From assembly GCA_022457155.1 (NCBI GenBank), contig JAJGOT010000051.1, positions 1,263,501 through 1,327,500 on the forward strand: DNA of 64,000 nucleotides, read 5' to 3'. The notes beneath the pieces were generated by a model. That model was not told where the DNA came from and ran no database searches. It was given only the letters and a program-made list of their open reading frames with translations. The position numbers and the translations under genes were made by a program. The DNA is from Cladopsammia gracilis (taxonomy: Eukaryota; Cnidaria; Anthozoa; Scleractinia; Dendrophylliidae). Below, piece after piece: positions 46,035-55,490 of this stretch (position 1 is its first letter; every line of letters starts with the position of its first letter).

Positions 46035-46260
46035 TCAGCGTTCATTCCTTCGATTAATGCCTTGTGGTGACAAAGTGTTCCCTCTATGAATTAAAAAGGC
46101 CTCGCGTGCTTTTCGACGGGAAGCATTGATGGTAGGCTGCAGTTCAAGTGGGATGAGTCTCATGCCCGCGGAAGAGTGGTCTGGTAGGTTGAAATGTGTA
46201 GGGACCGCTGCTGTGGAGTTGGCGTGATGTGGGTTGTTTTTCCCTTGTCTGTGTTCTGTG
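46035..46260 (-). pseudogene. Penelope GIY-YIG C-terminus, left arm
   Basis: The minus-strand frame reads HFNLPDHSSAGMRLIPLELQ, then RKAREAFLIHRGNTLSPQGI and NRRNER stop, the usual C-terminal pattern of Penelope-like proteins with a GIY-YIG endonuclease. Only the end of the domain is present, so no activity is expected. Confidence 0.75.
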
Positions 46261-46484
46261 AAGAACACAGACAAGGGAAAAACAACCCACATCACGCCAA
46301 CTCCACAGCAGCGGTTCCTACACATTTCAACCTACCAGGCCACTCTTCCGCGGACATGAGACTCATCCCGCTTGAACTGCAGCCTACCATCAATGCTTCC
46401 CGTCGAAAAGCACGCGAGGCCTTTTTAATTCATAGAGGGAACACTTTGTCACCACAAGGCATTAATCGAAGGAACGAACGCTGA
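46261..46484 (+). pseudogene. Penelope GIY-YIG C-terminus, right arm
   Basis: The same peptide as the left arm with a few substitutions (NLPGHSSADM), read on the + strand and ending at 46484. The open frame seems to extend leftwards across the centre of the palindrome, but that part is antisense to the other arm. Confidence 0.75.
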
Positions 46485-46640
46485 ACACAGTTTTGTATCA
46501 TACACTATATATGTCATACATTATTTTTATCTTATGTTTACAAGTGCGCTGTCTACATGTCATGTATTAGCCAATCATTTATAACCATGTAATTTTCAAA
46601 TTTGAGGAGCTGTTACAATATTTTCTTTCAGTATAGCCCT

Positions 46641-46681
46641 GGCCCTGAGGAAGACTAGTACAATTAGTCGAAATATTGGCC
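46641..46681 (+). ncRNA. hammerhead-like motif, right arm
   Basis: CTGAGGA (46645-46651) fits the CUGANGA core. It is followed by a 5-bp stem GACTA/TAGTC and by GAAA (46670-46673), then TATT and GGCC, which can pair with GGCC just before the core. One extra A (46652) lies between core and stem, so self-cleavage is uncertain. Hammerhead ribozymes are known in Penelope-like element ends. Confidence 0.45.
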
Positions 46682-46732
46682 ATTAATAAATCTGCCCTTT
46701 GCCGTAGTACCAGCCTTGCATTCAGTTTTGTA

Positions 46733-47105
46733 TTTTCACATTCAAGTGACGCCTGGTACGAGATCTTTCACAAGGAAGATCCGGCAACTACCAGTAAGTT
46801 TAATTTCTGCGTCGTGTGGACCTCTGCATTCAAAGGTTTTTCTATTGTTTTATGTCAGCTTCTATCACACCGCAAAAACGTCACTACTATTGTATTTGCG
46901 GATTCCTGTTGACAGATCTCCAAGAGAGAGCCAATCAGAATTTTGAGCTGTGAGAGCAACTCATAATTCAAACGCCTTGGTGTCTGAAGTCTCTCTTTTC
47001 CCGCGCTCTCGTCTAGCCCCAGTTTTCGCGCGGCCATTATCCGCTCGCTAATGTTTTCTCGTTTCTCACTCGATGGACAATGCTGGGAAAGAGAGACTGC
47101 TCGTA
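46733..47105. other. spacer, nothing recognised
   Basis: No supported feature. Confidence 0.4.
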
Positions 47106-48004
47106 GTATAACTCTCTCTTAACGGACACCTCTATAAGACAGACACCTGGTGTTGATCCCTGCCGTTTTTCAGTTGTTTTACTGTAACTAAACTCGCCTA
47201 AGACGGACAACGGGCACTTTGAAACCGTAAACGGACACTTCAGGAAGTGCTTTTTTAAGTGAAAAATACTTCAAAACGGAAATTTAGGTGCTGAATATGG
47301 ACAAAAGAGTCCACTTTTTCATATTTTTTTCTTCAGTTTGTAGGTTTTGCTTAATGTGTATAGGTTTAGCTTTATTATATCAGAATTACTGGTGTCACGT
47401 TACCAAGCCGGACACCTCTCTTAAGCCTGGTTTCCATATAATCGCAACGATCGCAGCTGCGATTCTTGCAACCCTTGCGATCATATGGAAACCAAAATGT
47501 TGCGATCCTTGCGATCCTTGCGATCGCAACGATCGCAAGGATCGCAACTTTTTGGTTTCCATATGATCGCAAGAATCGCAGGGATCGTCGATCGTAACGA
47601 TCGCTGCGATCGTTGCGATCGTTGCGATCGTTGCGATTACAGTCAAACCTCTGTTAAGCGGTCACCCTCGGGGAGTAGCCAACTGACCGCTTAATAGAGG
47701 TTGACCGCTTAATAGAGGTGTTTTAAATTTAGCAAAATAATTGGCAAAAATTGAACTGGAATACGAAATGATGGTCACATGATTTACATTTTATTAACAA
47801 CAACTGTGACGCAAAATATGAGTAAATAAAAATTAAGTAATTACCTGTGCAGTACAATATTGTTCGCAATGCAAGTGTCTTTGTTGCAACTGAACCTCAT
47901 TATTAAACGTTTTGGCATGACATTTAAGAGGAAGCGAAAAAATCAGTAATGGCTGACTGTGTAATGCTGTGTAGCAAATCACACACTTTTCTAAATGCCA
48001 GTCA

Positions 48005-48312
48005 GGGGCGGATCCAGGATTTTTTTTAGGAGGGGGGGGGGGGGGCACCACTAAGGAATGTTTTTTTTTTCACATAGTTTTTTTTGCAGAATACCGATTG
48101 TATTAGAAAACCGCAGGTCATCTCAGGGGGTGGGGGGCACCCCCTGCACCCTCCCTGCACCCCCTGCACCCTCCCTGCACCCTCCCTGCACCCTCCCTGC
48201 ACCCTCCCTGCACCCTCCCTGCACCCTCCCTGCACCCTCCCTGCACCCTCCCTGCACCCTCCCTGCACCCTCCCTGCACCCTCCCTGCACCCTCCCCCTA
48301 GATCCGCCCGTG
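48005..48312. mobile_element. GGGGCGGATC-ended MITE
   Basis: The left end GGGGCGGATCCAGG and the right end CCTAGATCCGCCC are inverted copies. The interior has a G run, T runs and the minisatellite below. Confidence 0.7.
48140..48298. repeat. 11-bp minisatellite CCCTCCCTGCA
   Basis: About fourteen nearly perfect copies. Because 11 is not a multiple of three, all frames stay open and give Pro/Leu/His/Cys-rich phantom ORFs on one strand and Gly/Cys/Arg-rich ones on the other. Confidence 0.95.
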
Positions 48313-48784
48313 CTAGTGAAAGTTCTTTGTGACCATTTAACTCCGCAAAGTCTTTCAGCTGTTCAGCTTGTTCCTCTGCCTTTGATACTGTCTTGATGAC
48401 AGGTTGTTTGAGCTCTGCGGTGCATTCTCACGCTAATTACACCCATGATGTTGTGTTTAATGAGCTGTTAAAAGAACAGGACATACTGCATTGAAAAATA
48501 ATTAGGTGACCGTTTGATAGAGATGTAGAACAATAAAATTGGCCAATTGGGAAGTCTAAACGGTGACCGTGTCCGCTTAATAGAGGTGACCGCTTAAAAG
48601 AGGTGAAAATTTACAGTTAATGTGGTGAGTGATTTCCGGGGATTTGATAAGTGACCGCTTAATAGAGCGTGACCGCTTAATAGAGGGCCGCTTAATAGAA
48701 CACAGGTTTGACTGTGTATGGAAACCAGGCTTAAGACGGACAGTTGGGGCCGGTCCCGACGTTGTCTGTCTTTAAGAGAAAGTT

Positions 48785-48855
48785 AGCCTGCGTGGCAGGT
48801 GTTCTAAGGGGAAGGGGAAGGGGGAAAAAAACAAAGAACGCCTGCCACGCAGGCT
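48785..48855. mobile_element. 71-bp MITE with 11-bp direct repeat
   Basis: A hairpin beginning AGCCTGCGTGGCAGG and ending in its complement, flanked by AAGAGAAAGTT on both sides (48774-48784 and 48856-48866). The copy upstream of gene A (about 9938-9950) has a single related sequence and no element, which is the empty site. Confidence 0.85.
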
Positions 48856-48871
48856 AAGAGAAAGTTGACTG

Positions 48872-49176
48872 TATTCAGTCCTGAGTGACGGCAAAGTTTA
48901 CGTGACACAGTAAACAATGTGCTTCGCTGGTGGTATGAGCATGATCTTTTTCGTGGATAGTTAAGATAGTGGGTGGATAAACTGAAAGAAGTTGTCTGCT
49001 ATCAGACTACGACAACAGCAAATACAATAAATCATATTACATTTGTCCCTTTCTCTTTCTTGTTCCCCGCATTGTTCTCTTAACTGAGGGTTGCGTGACC
49101 TTAGTGTACCAAATATTCATCAGAAACGTTCATCACGCTTCGCTGAGTCACTTCAATGCAATCATTCACACTAACG
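48872..49176 (+). promoter_or_regulatory. P450 gene B 5' flank
   Basis: A conserved block shared with 9955-10217 and the gene C flank: AATAAATCATATTACATTT, a pyrimidine stretch, then GAGGGTTGCGTGACC and the leader to the ATG. It is the only one of the three with the complete arrangement close to an intact full gene. No clear TATA box was identified. Confidence 0.6.
49091..49097 (+). promoter_or_regulatory. XRE-like core TTGCGTG, gene B
   Basis: The TNGCGTG core for Ah receptor/ARNT, 86 bp upstream of the start codon, conserved at the same place in the gene C flank and in the orphan flank at 10194. Regulation by xenobiotic or endogenous ligands is an inference. Confidence 0.45.
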
Positions 49177-49385
49177 ATGGCGTCGGTGTTTGCTACGATT
49201 TACAACTCTCTGAGCCTGGGAAATATTCTGCTGTTGTTGCTTCTGCTGTTCATTCTTCATTATCTCATGGTTCTCTACGAGTTTAGGAACATGCCTCCGG
49301 GTCCCCGCTTAACGACTTTCCCTGTTGTAGGAAATATATTTTCCCTCGACTTCAAAGCGGAGAAAATGACAGATGCTTTTCAAAG
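49177..49385 (+). CDS. P450 gene B, exon 1
   Basis: 209 nt ending CAAAG|GTGAGG. It encodes the anchor and hinge. Six residues differ from gene A exon 1. Confidence 0.94.
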
Positions 49386-52300
49386 GTGAGGGACGAAAAT
49401 AAGCGGTACAGCTCGCCTTGTTGCTGATTCCTGTATCGCTTATGTTTAATGAGTCCTTTAAGTTGTAGCGTATGATCATGAATTGCATGAATTTTTCGAA
49501 GCGACCGAAGACAGTGTATTAGTTTCCCTGCAAAACTAACAAATAGCTGCTGTCTATTTGCTGACCATAGTCAGGTGCCGTTTCAAATGTATTGATATCT
49601 TTTGAATATCGGTTTGATGCGTCAGAACTCGCTGTAGAAAGCATAGTTTAATTCGCGTTCACAAAATAACCGTAGCAGAAAATTAGAGTATCTTTAGCCT
49701 TGTGTCAACAACAGATATATATTTGCCCGTGACTTGAGGAGTATCAAATTGCATTTGTTAACAGTAGGCCTATACTACGTATTCCTATTCAGAGTGTCGA
49801 TGGGTGAGATAATTGTTTTAGATTTTAATAGACCTTTGTGTTGGATTGGATTTTAATTTTGGGCCGCATTCTTGGACTAATATAAAACTGCGCGTTGTCT
49901 CTTAAGCCTGGTTACCATATAATCGCAACGATCGCAGCGATCGTTACGAGCGACGATCGCTGTGATTCTTGCGAACGTTGCGATCCTTGCGATTGCGATC
50001 GCAGAGATAGAAAAATTTCTCTCTCTCTGCGATCGCAATCGCAACGATCGCAAGGGTCGCAAGAATCGCAGCGATCGTCGATCGTAACGATCGCTGCGAT
50101 CATTGCTATTATATGGAAACCAGGCTTTATGGCCCACCCTTTGTTTCAAAATACTTTTGTCTATTGTTGGGAATTCAGCTATTATTAATGTCTATAAACA
50201 TGATACTATTTGGTCAGTTGCGTATCACTCGCTCAGTCGCCTAACATCGGCTAAGTTATGTATTGTTATCATTTAGTCAGTTGATTAGTATCACGCTCTC
50301 GGTCGGTTGTGTATTGCTGGTTTGCACGTGACGTCACGGCGGCCATGTTGGTGGTCAAGAACAAAACCGTTTCTCTCCGCTGGGTACTAAACTCTATTTT
50401 CATGCAATTTCTGCGAAAAAATGTATTGTATTGACCACAAACATGGCCGTTTTGTCACGTGGTTGCAAACCAAGAATAAGTTGCTTCGTCGGTCTGTCGT
50501 ACGTGTATAACTCATATGGTTTCCATATTTAGATAGCCAGCTCTATAAGCTTTAATTTGATATCTGGGTTTAGGTATATTAAGTGTAATCTTAAGACGCT
50601 AGAGCTGTTATACTGGATACACTCCCGAAGGTACATTGTAACCTTAAGCCAATTCTTGCCCGGAGTTAGTTTCAGTCTGTAACTTTCACTTTTATTTGTG
50701 ATATCCATCTTGTTACTGCAGACCATTTGATAGTCGTGTGCTTAGTACCCTGGCCATTGAGTAAAAATGAGGCTGGTGTTGACTTTACTTTGATACAGCC
50801 TTCCTGCTTTTCATATGTCCATAATGCTGAACAGAAACCAGTTAACGTGGGAACAACATGATTTACATATGAAAAGCAAAATGGTTTCCATCAAACCAAA
50901 ATCAACTCTAGCCGCATTTCCACACAAACTTCTTGTTTTGTAAAACGAATCGACTTTATCTGGAATGCTGTAGTTTATTAATTCTGTTTAACTTTGCAGT
51001 CTCAGAGAAAACTACGGTCGTGTTTTCTCCCTTAAACTTGGAAGCTACAAATTGGTTATGGCTTCAACTTCAGAGGCCGTTAAGGAGATGCTTGTGAATA
51101 AATCTGCTGAATATGCTGGAAGAAAAAAAACTTATTCAATTCAAGTAGCAACTCTAGGTAAGTTAAAAACACCTGCATGACCAGGCTATTAAATTCAACA
51201 TCATTCAACACTGTCAAATTCAACCTGGTTGTTGAACGATGTTTAAATGGGGGGTGGTTAAACTTCGTCAGTATCGTTGGTTGAACTGATTTGTTGAGGT
51301 AACGTGTTCAATTCGTTGAGCCATGCTGTGGAAAAGGTTAAATACAAACTGCTACGCGTGCACAGATTGAGCTGGCGTTTGATCCATTTTTAATACACGT
51401 GGTTGCCGGACCACCTTTCCAAAGGGCAATGCTCTTCGCTAGAGAGTTTAATCTCGAAGTAGTACAGTTGCCTTCGGAGCTTTGTTTTTCGGTCAACTGT
51501 TTATTTTTCGGACAATCTCCTTGTCGTGGGAATTTATTACCTTTGAACAAAACAGTCGCAATGGATGATGTCATATATGATTGGTCTGGGTAACTTATGT
51601 TACGTCGTCAAGATGCACAATTATTATTATAATGAACGAAATTTAGTAACATATCATTGACCTTCACTTTTGAATTATAGGAGGCAAAGATATCGCTTTC
51701 GGGTATGGACCTGCCTGGAAGATACATCGCAAACTCTTTACAACAGCTCTTCGCCAGTACCTCTCAGATATTCCTCTGATAGAAAGCCGGGTCTCGACGC
51801 AGGTCGAAAAACTCGTAAAGTTCATGGAAGAACAAGACGGAAAGCCCTTTGATCCGGCAAATATCTTGGCGCGTGGCGTTGCTGACGTCATTTGTGGTAT
51901 CACTTTCGGAGAAGGCTATGATGCAACAAACCCAAAATTGAACAGGCTTCTACAGATTAACGTGAACCTCAATAAAAACTCCGATGATGCTCAGTTGGTG
52001 CAAATGTTAGATTTTTTCCCCTTGGCACAGTACCTACCGATAAAGGCTTTTGATCGCTTTCTTCAACCGTTCCAGGAAATGTTTGATATTATTTGCATAT
52101 TCTTGAAAGAACGACAAGAGAATTTTGATCCAGCCCAACCTACGCAAGATTTAATCTCAGGTCTCCTTCACGCAAAACACGAAGCTGAGTGTGACAATGA
52201 TGAAGAGAGAGCCGCTCTCCTTTCCGACGACTACTTCCTTAACACCATTCTAGATATGTTTGCAGCAGGATACGAAACCACAAGTACCACGATGAAATGG

Positions 52301-52849
52301 ACGGTGGCTTTCTTGGTGAACTATCCAAAGTACCAAGAGGACATTCAGCGCCAATTAGATGAAGTAGTTGGTGACAGGAACCCCTCTTTGGAAGACCGCC
52401 TTTATCTGCCTCTCATTCAAGCGACCATCATAGAAACGCTACGAGTTGGAAACGTGGTGCCCCTCGCGGTGCCTCACCTCACGCTAACCGATACCACGCT
52501 TTGTGGATACCGTGTACCTAAAGATACCATCGTCTTTCCTGATACGGAGTCTGTTCATCTTGACCCTAAATGCTGGGAAGATCCCACTGTCTTTAATCCT
52601 TACCGTCACATTGCCGAGGACGGTACGTTGATCACCAACCAAGGCAATTTTTACCCTTTCGGAGCTGGACGCCGCTTCTGCGCTGGCGAGCCCTTGGCTA
52701 AAGTTGAGCTGTTCTTGTTTCTATCGTGGATGCTGCAAAAGTTTACTTTCGTTGCTGAAGAAGATGGTAGTCCTCCCAAGTTGAAGGGAATTTTTAGTGG
52801 CATCCAGTTTCCTGTCCCTTACAAGATACGTGCCATCAAACGGAAATGA
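49177..52849 (+). CDS. cytochrome P450, clan 2 (gene B), 3 exons
   Basis: Exons 49177-49385, 51000-51157 and 51681-52849 join in frame to 511 codons plus stop. The frame extends seven codons upstream to another ATG, but the MASVF start shared with genes A and C is preferred. It has the same motifs as gene A: membrane anchor, PPGPR, WxxxR, I-helix AGYETTST, ETLR, FNPYR and heme loop FGAGRRFCAG. It is expected to be a membrane-bound ER monooxygenase of unknown substrate. Introns are short (1.6 kb and 523 bp); intron 1 carries two MITEs. The compact structure and intact flank make it the best candidate for an active gene in the array. Confidence 0.95.
49902..50128. mobile_element. GATCGCAA foldback in gene B intron 1
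   Basis: A hairpin of about 225 bp, TTAAGCCTGGTTACCATATA to the complementary TATATGGAAACCAGGC, with arms full of GCGATCG. It begins where similarity to gene A intron 1 ends (22330). The right-hand target copy reads TTTA instead of TTAA. Confidence 0.85.
50318..50473. mobile_element. foldback MITE, GGTTTGCACGTGAC ends
   Basis: The left arm GGTTTGCACGTGACGTCACG, GGCCATGTTGGTGGTCAA is mirrored by TTGACCACAAACATGGCC and GTCACGTGGTTGCAAACC. It lies in gene B intron 1. Confidence 0.8.
51000..51157 (+). CDS. P450 gene B, exon 2
   Basis: 158 nt between CTTTGCAG and CTCTAG|GTAAGT, starting SLRENYGRVFSLKLGS. About ten residues differ from gene A exon 2, more per length than in exon 3. Confidence 0.94.
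51681..52849 (+). CDS. P450 gene B, exon 3
   Basis: 1169 nt from acceptor ATTATAG to the TGA. It holds all catalytic and heme-binding motifs and is uninterrupted. Confidence 0.95.
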
Positions 52850-53995
52850 GCTGGCATTTGAAAGGGAATTCTGTGGCATGCAATCTAACTTTCCGTTTAT
52901 TCAATATATCTACTTTCAATGTTTAACGTTTATACCAATGACCGGAATCTCGTGACTAACTAATCAAGTTTTCCACGAGTTTCCGTTTATTCAGTACATC
53001 CGCAACGATCACAAACAATTATTTGAAAACCAGAAACTTTATAGTATTTAGATTCATAAGCTAGTGTAATTGAATTAGCCTAAGCCACAATAATCCATTA
53101 TTTTAATGCTTCTATTTTTTGCCACCTGTTCTTTCAAAGCATACACATGCAAGAAAATATTCATAATGCAAAGATTAAATCGTGACCTTTGCTATATCGC
53201 CATCAGCACTCCTTTACGTACACTAGCGATCAAGTTTCTTTAAAAGAAAAAAGAATACTATTTTGTAAGTGTTAGGACTACTGGTAAAATATTATAATAG
53301 GCAGGCTTTTGTTTATATTGTTGCTGTTGTTTAGAACTGACATTTTAGCGTGTTGACCCCGGGGTTGACATAGGCGATAGATGTCGTTCATTGGTATGAA
53401 CATTGAAGTGCTTATACTGAAAGAAGGAAACTCGTGGAAAAATCGGCCAGTTAGTCACGAGATTTCGTTTATTAGTTAGCTATTAGTAGTTTATTAGTTT
53501 TCGCAACACTGAACATAGTTTTTCACTTATACTTGTTTATTACAGTGCTACGCCCAAAAGTTTGACCACTTTTAATTTATTCGCATTCTTCCGTGCACTT
53601 ATCAAATTACCCGAAATGAGAGCATTTTTAATCACTGCACATGCTTTCGTGCACTAGCCAATCAGAATCGAGAAGACGAAGAAGACTGAACAAAGCGAAC
53701 AATTGATGTTGCGTCGAAAATGGGGAAAAAACAACTGTTTCCCTTTAACAATCTTTCAAGTCAACTTTTCCTCTTAACTTTAAAATCCTAAGCTTAACTA
53801 ACTATGAATGGTTTTGCACATGGCCTCGGTTTGAAAAGGAGGCTAACAAACTACAGTGAACCCTCCCGTCTCCTCGGCGCTTTTCTCCTCCGACCCCACA
53901 CCCCGCTAAAATGTTTTCTTATTTGTAAACTGAATAAGCTTTTTTATAACTGCAAATGGGATTAAAATGGCAAGTTAACATTTATCATATTAGTG
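52850..53995 (+). other. 3' flank of gene B
   Basis: 52893-53285 is the inverted counterpart of 39838-40425 behind gene A. 53295-53480 and 53510-53790 match gene A's downstream sequence in the same orientation. 53900-53995 resembles pieces in gene C intron 1 (TTTTCTTATTTGTAAACTGA). No gene. Confidence 0.6.
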
Positions 53996-54009
53996 GGTGT
54001 TTTTTTTTT

Positions 54010-54290
54010 TTTTCACTGTTTACATGGAGGGAGGGTGACCCGGGTACCAGGGTCACCCTCCTAGTGGGGTTACCCTGGGAGGGCCAACTTTTCATACATT
54101 TCTTTACAACGCACAATGACGTGTTTGCATGATAGACAGGGTCACCCTGTCTGCTTGCCAGGGTCACCCTCCAAGGCGGGCTATCTTTTCTGCATGTAAA
54201 CAGTCACCCCAGGGTAACCCTTCTGGGCGGGTTATCTTTTCTACATGCAAACAGACACCCCAGGGTCACCCTCCTAGGCGGGCTATATCA
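54010..54290. repeat. CAGGGTCACCCT-rich repeat cluster
   Basis: Repeated and partly inverted copies of AGGGTCACCCTCC with GGCGGGCTATCTTTTC and ACATGCAAACAGACACCCC, spaced about 60 bp apart. A small complex tandem array or decayed MITE. Confidence 0.65.
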
Positions 54291-55382
54291 GCCGTGCAGT
54301 TTAGCGTGTGTTTATTCAATTTTTTGGGCTGATTAGGTCTCTTGTAGATCCTACGTATGTTGTTAGCAGCATTATCGTTTGCGGTCCTTTGCAGTTTTCA
54401 CTTTTATTTCTGTTGACTTGAAAACCTTGCGAACATGATGGCGGCGCCATACAAGCGTGGCGAATCAAGTTTTCGTCGTGTTTATTTGTCAAACACCTCC
54501 GGCTGTCGAAGGAGATCATAGTAAATCGTTGCATTAACAACAGGCAAGCCGTTAAACCAAGGAAAATGCAAGAGCAAGCGGAACAAGCGATAAAAACATG
54601 AAACCAGTCGCCGCTATAGCCTTTCTTCTTGCTGTCATGTTTGTTATGTAGTACTTAATAGAGCGCGCCGTTGCAGTAAAAAAAGTACTTCGATGTTTGA
54701 AAATTTGGTGCTGATGGAAGGGAATAAAAAGCCAAATCAACTACAGGTACGATGTTTTAACCGTTTCTTGTATTCTTTAGTTGCGAATTTTTGTAAGACA
54801 TACTGTCCACGCTGCAGTTCTTTCCGACTTTTCGCCGCTATGTTTAGGTTCGTAGCCGTGTGTTTGTTGAATTTGTTTTGATTCTGAATTGAACTTTTTA
54901 AGATACGAAACACTTATAACAAAGACATTATATGCCATTTTACTGTGTTTTAATTCTTGTAGTCACTACTCTGTCCCGTTCTTTGAGTAGACGAAAGCTC
55001 TTTGTAGAAACTCTCAACTGATTGTGTACGCTAAATTAATTTTAGCTTGCTAAAAGTTTCGGCGTTCGCTGCTTGTTGTTTAAGAAATGATGCGAGGTAA
55101 AATATTGTTGTTAGCCTTTTTACTTAATGAAAGGTTGTATATCTCAATGAATTTTTTCATGAAACTGTGATTTGTTATCAATGTGTTGAATTATAAAACA
55201 GTTATAGTGTTCAAGCTTGCGCAATATTGACAAAGGCGCCACTTTCATTCATGAACTGTGTGATGTTGCAAGTTTCGCGTGGTAAATCATATGTAAGCTT
55301 TTTTTTTTTTTAAATAAAAGGCTTGTCGGCGATATTTTTTCTTCAAACTGTACTTTGTTATCAATGTGTTGAATTATAAAAC
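54291..55382. other. spacer, nothing recognised
   Basis: No supported gene. A minus-strand frame ending at 54552 encodes a hydrophobic C-terminus but is short and lacks other support. Confidence 0.4.
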
Positions 55383-55490
55383 TATTATAGCGCTCAAGCT
55401 TGCGTGATATCGCCTAATTTTAGCCGACTCGGCCTACGGCCTCGTCGGCTAAGTATTAGGCGATATCACGCGCGCTTTCGCGCTATAATA
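55383..55490. repeat. GC-rich palindrome
   Basis: The left arm TATTATAGCGCTCAAGC, GTGATATCGCCTAA, TTAGCCGA mirrors the right arm TCGGCTAA, TTAGGCGATATCAC, GCGCTATAATA, around CGGCCTACGGCC. The same flanking text (GTGTTGAATTATAAAAC) occurs again at about 55183. Confidence 0.8.

Larger units (their letters stand above)
45787..46732. mobile_element. palindrome of two Penelope-like 3' ends
   Basis: A 946-bp near-perfect inverted repeat centred at about 46260 with a loop of only a few bases (TGTGAA). Each arm carries the last ~90 residues of a Penelope-type GIY-YIG endonuclease reading outward from the centre, then a 3' untranslated part, a hammerhead-like motif and the same end sequence (GGCCATTAATAAATCTGCCC). 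The reverse transcriptase is missing. This is a 5'-truncated element joined head to head with an inverted copy of itself. Confidence 0.85.
47640..48714. mobile_element. CAGTCAAACC-ended mariner-type MITE
   Basis: The inverted ends CAGTCAAACCTCTGTTAAGC and GCTTAATAGAACACAGGTTT-GACTG sit behind a TA at 47638-47639; the right flank reads TG. Many GACCGCTTAATAGAGG subterminal repeats are present. It carries a further insertion at 48005-48312. Confidence 0.8.
47421..48734. mobile_element. GATCGCAA foldback at a TTAA site
   Basis: The ends read TTAAGCCTGGTTTCC and the complement GGAAACCAGGCTTAA, so the target duplication is probably TTAA (piggyBac-like). The arms are dense in CGATCGCAACGATCGCA. 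A second family member lies at 49902-50128. This copy is split by the element at 47640-48714. Confidence 0.8.
47106..48871. mobile_element. outer mariner-type MITE upstream of P450 B, heavily nested
   Basis: The same element as 9464-9954. It has TAACTCTCTCTTAACGG at the left end and GAGAAAGTTGACTG followed by TA at the right. It has been expanded from about 0.5 to 1.77 kb by further insertions at 47421-48734 and 48785-48855. Confidence 0.75.

Noticed and set aside
47288..47694. ORFs with RSLRSLRSQ or CDPCDRCDR repeats
   Set aside because: Produced by CGATCGCAA repeats of the foldback element; a similar set appears at 49877-50188 for the same reason.
48026..48396. Pro/Leu/Cys-rich and Gly/Cys/Arg-rich ORFs
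   Set aside because: They are translations of the 11-bp minisatellite CCCTCCCTGCA on the two strands.
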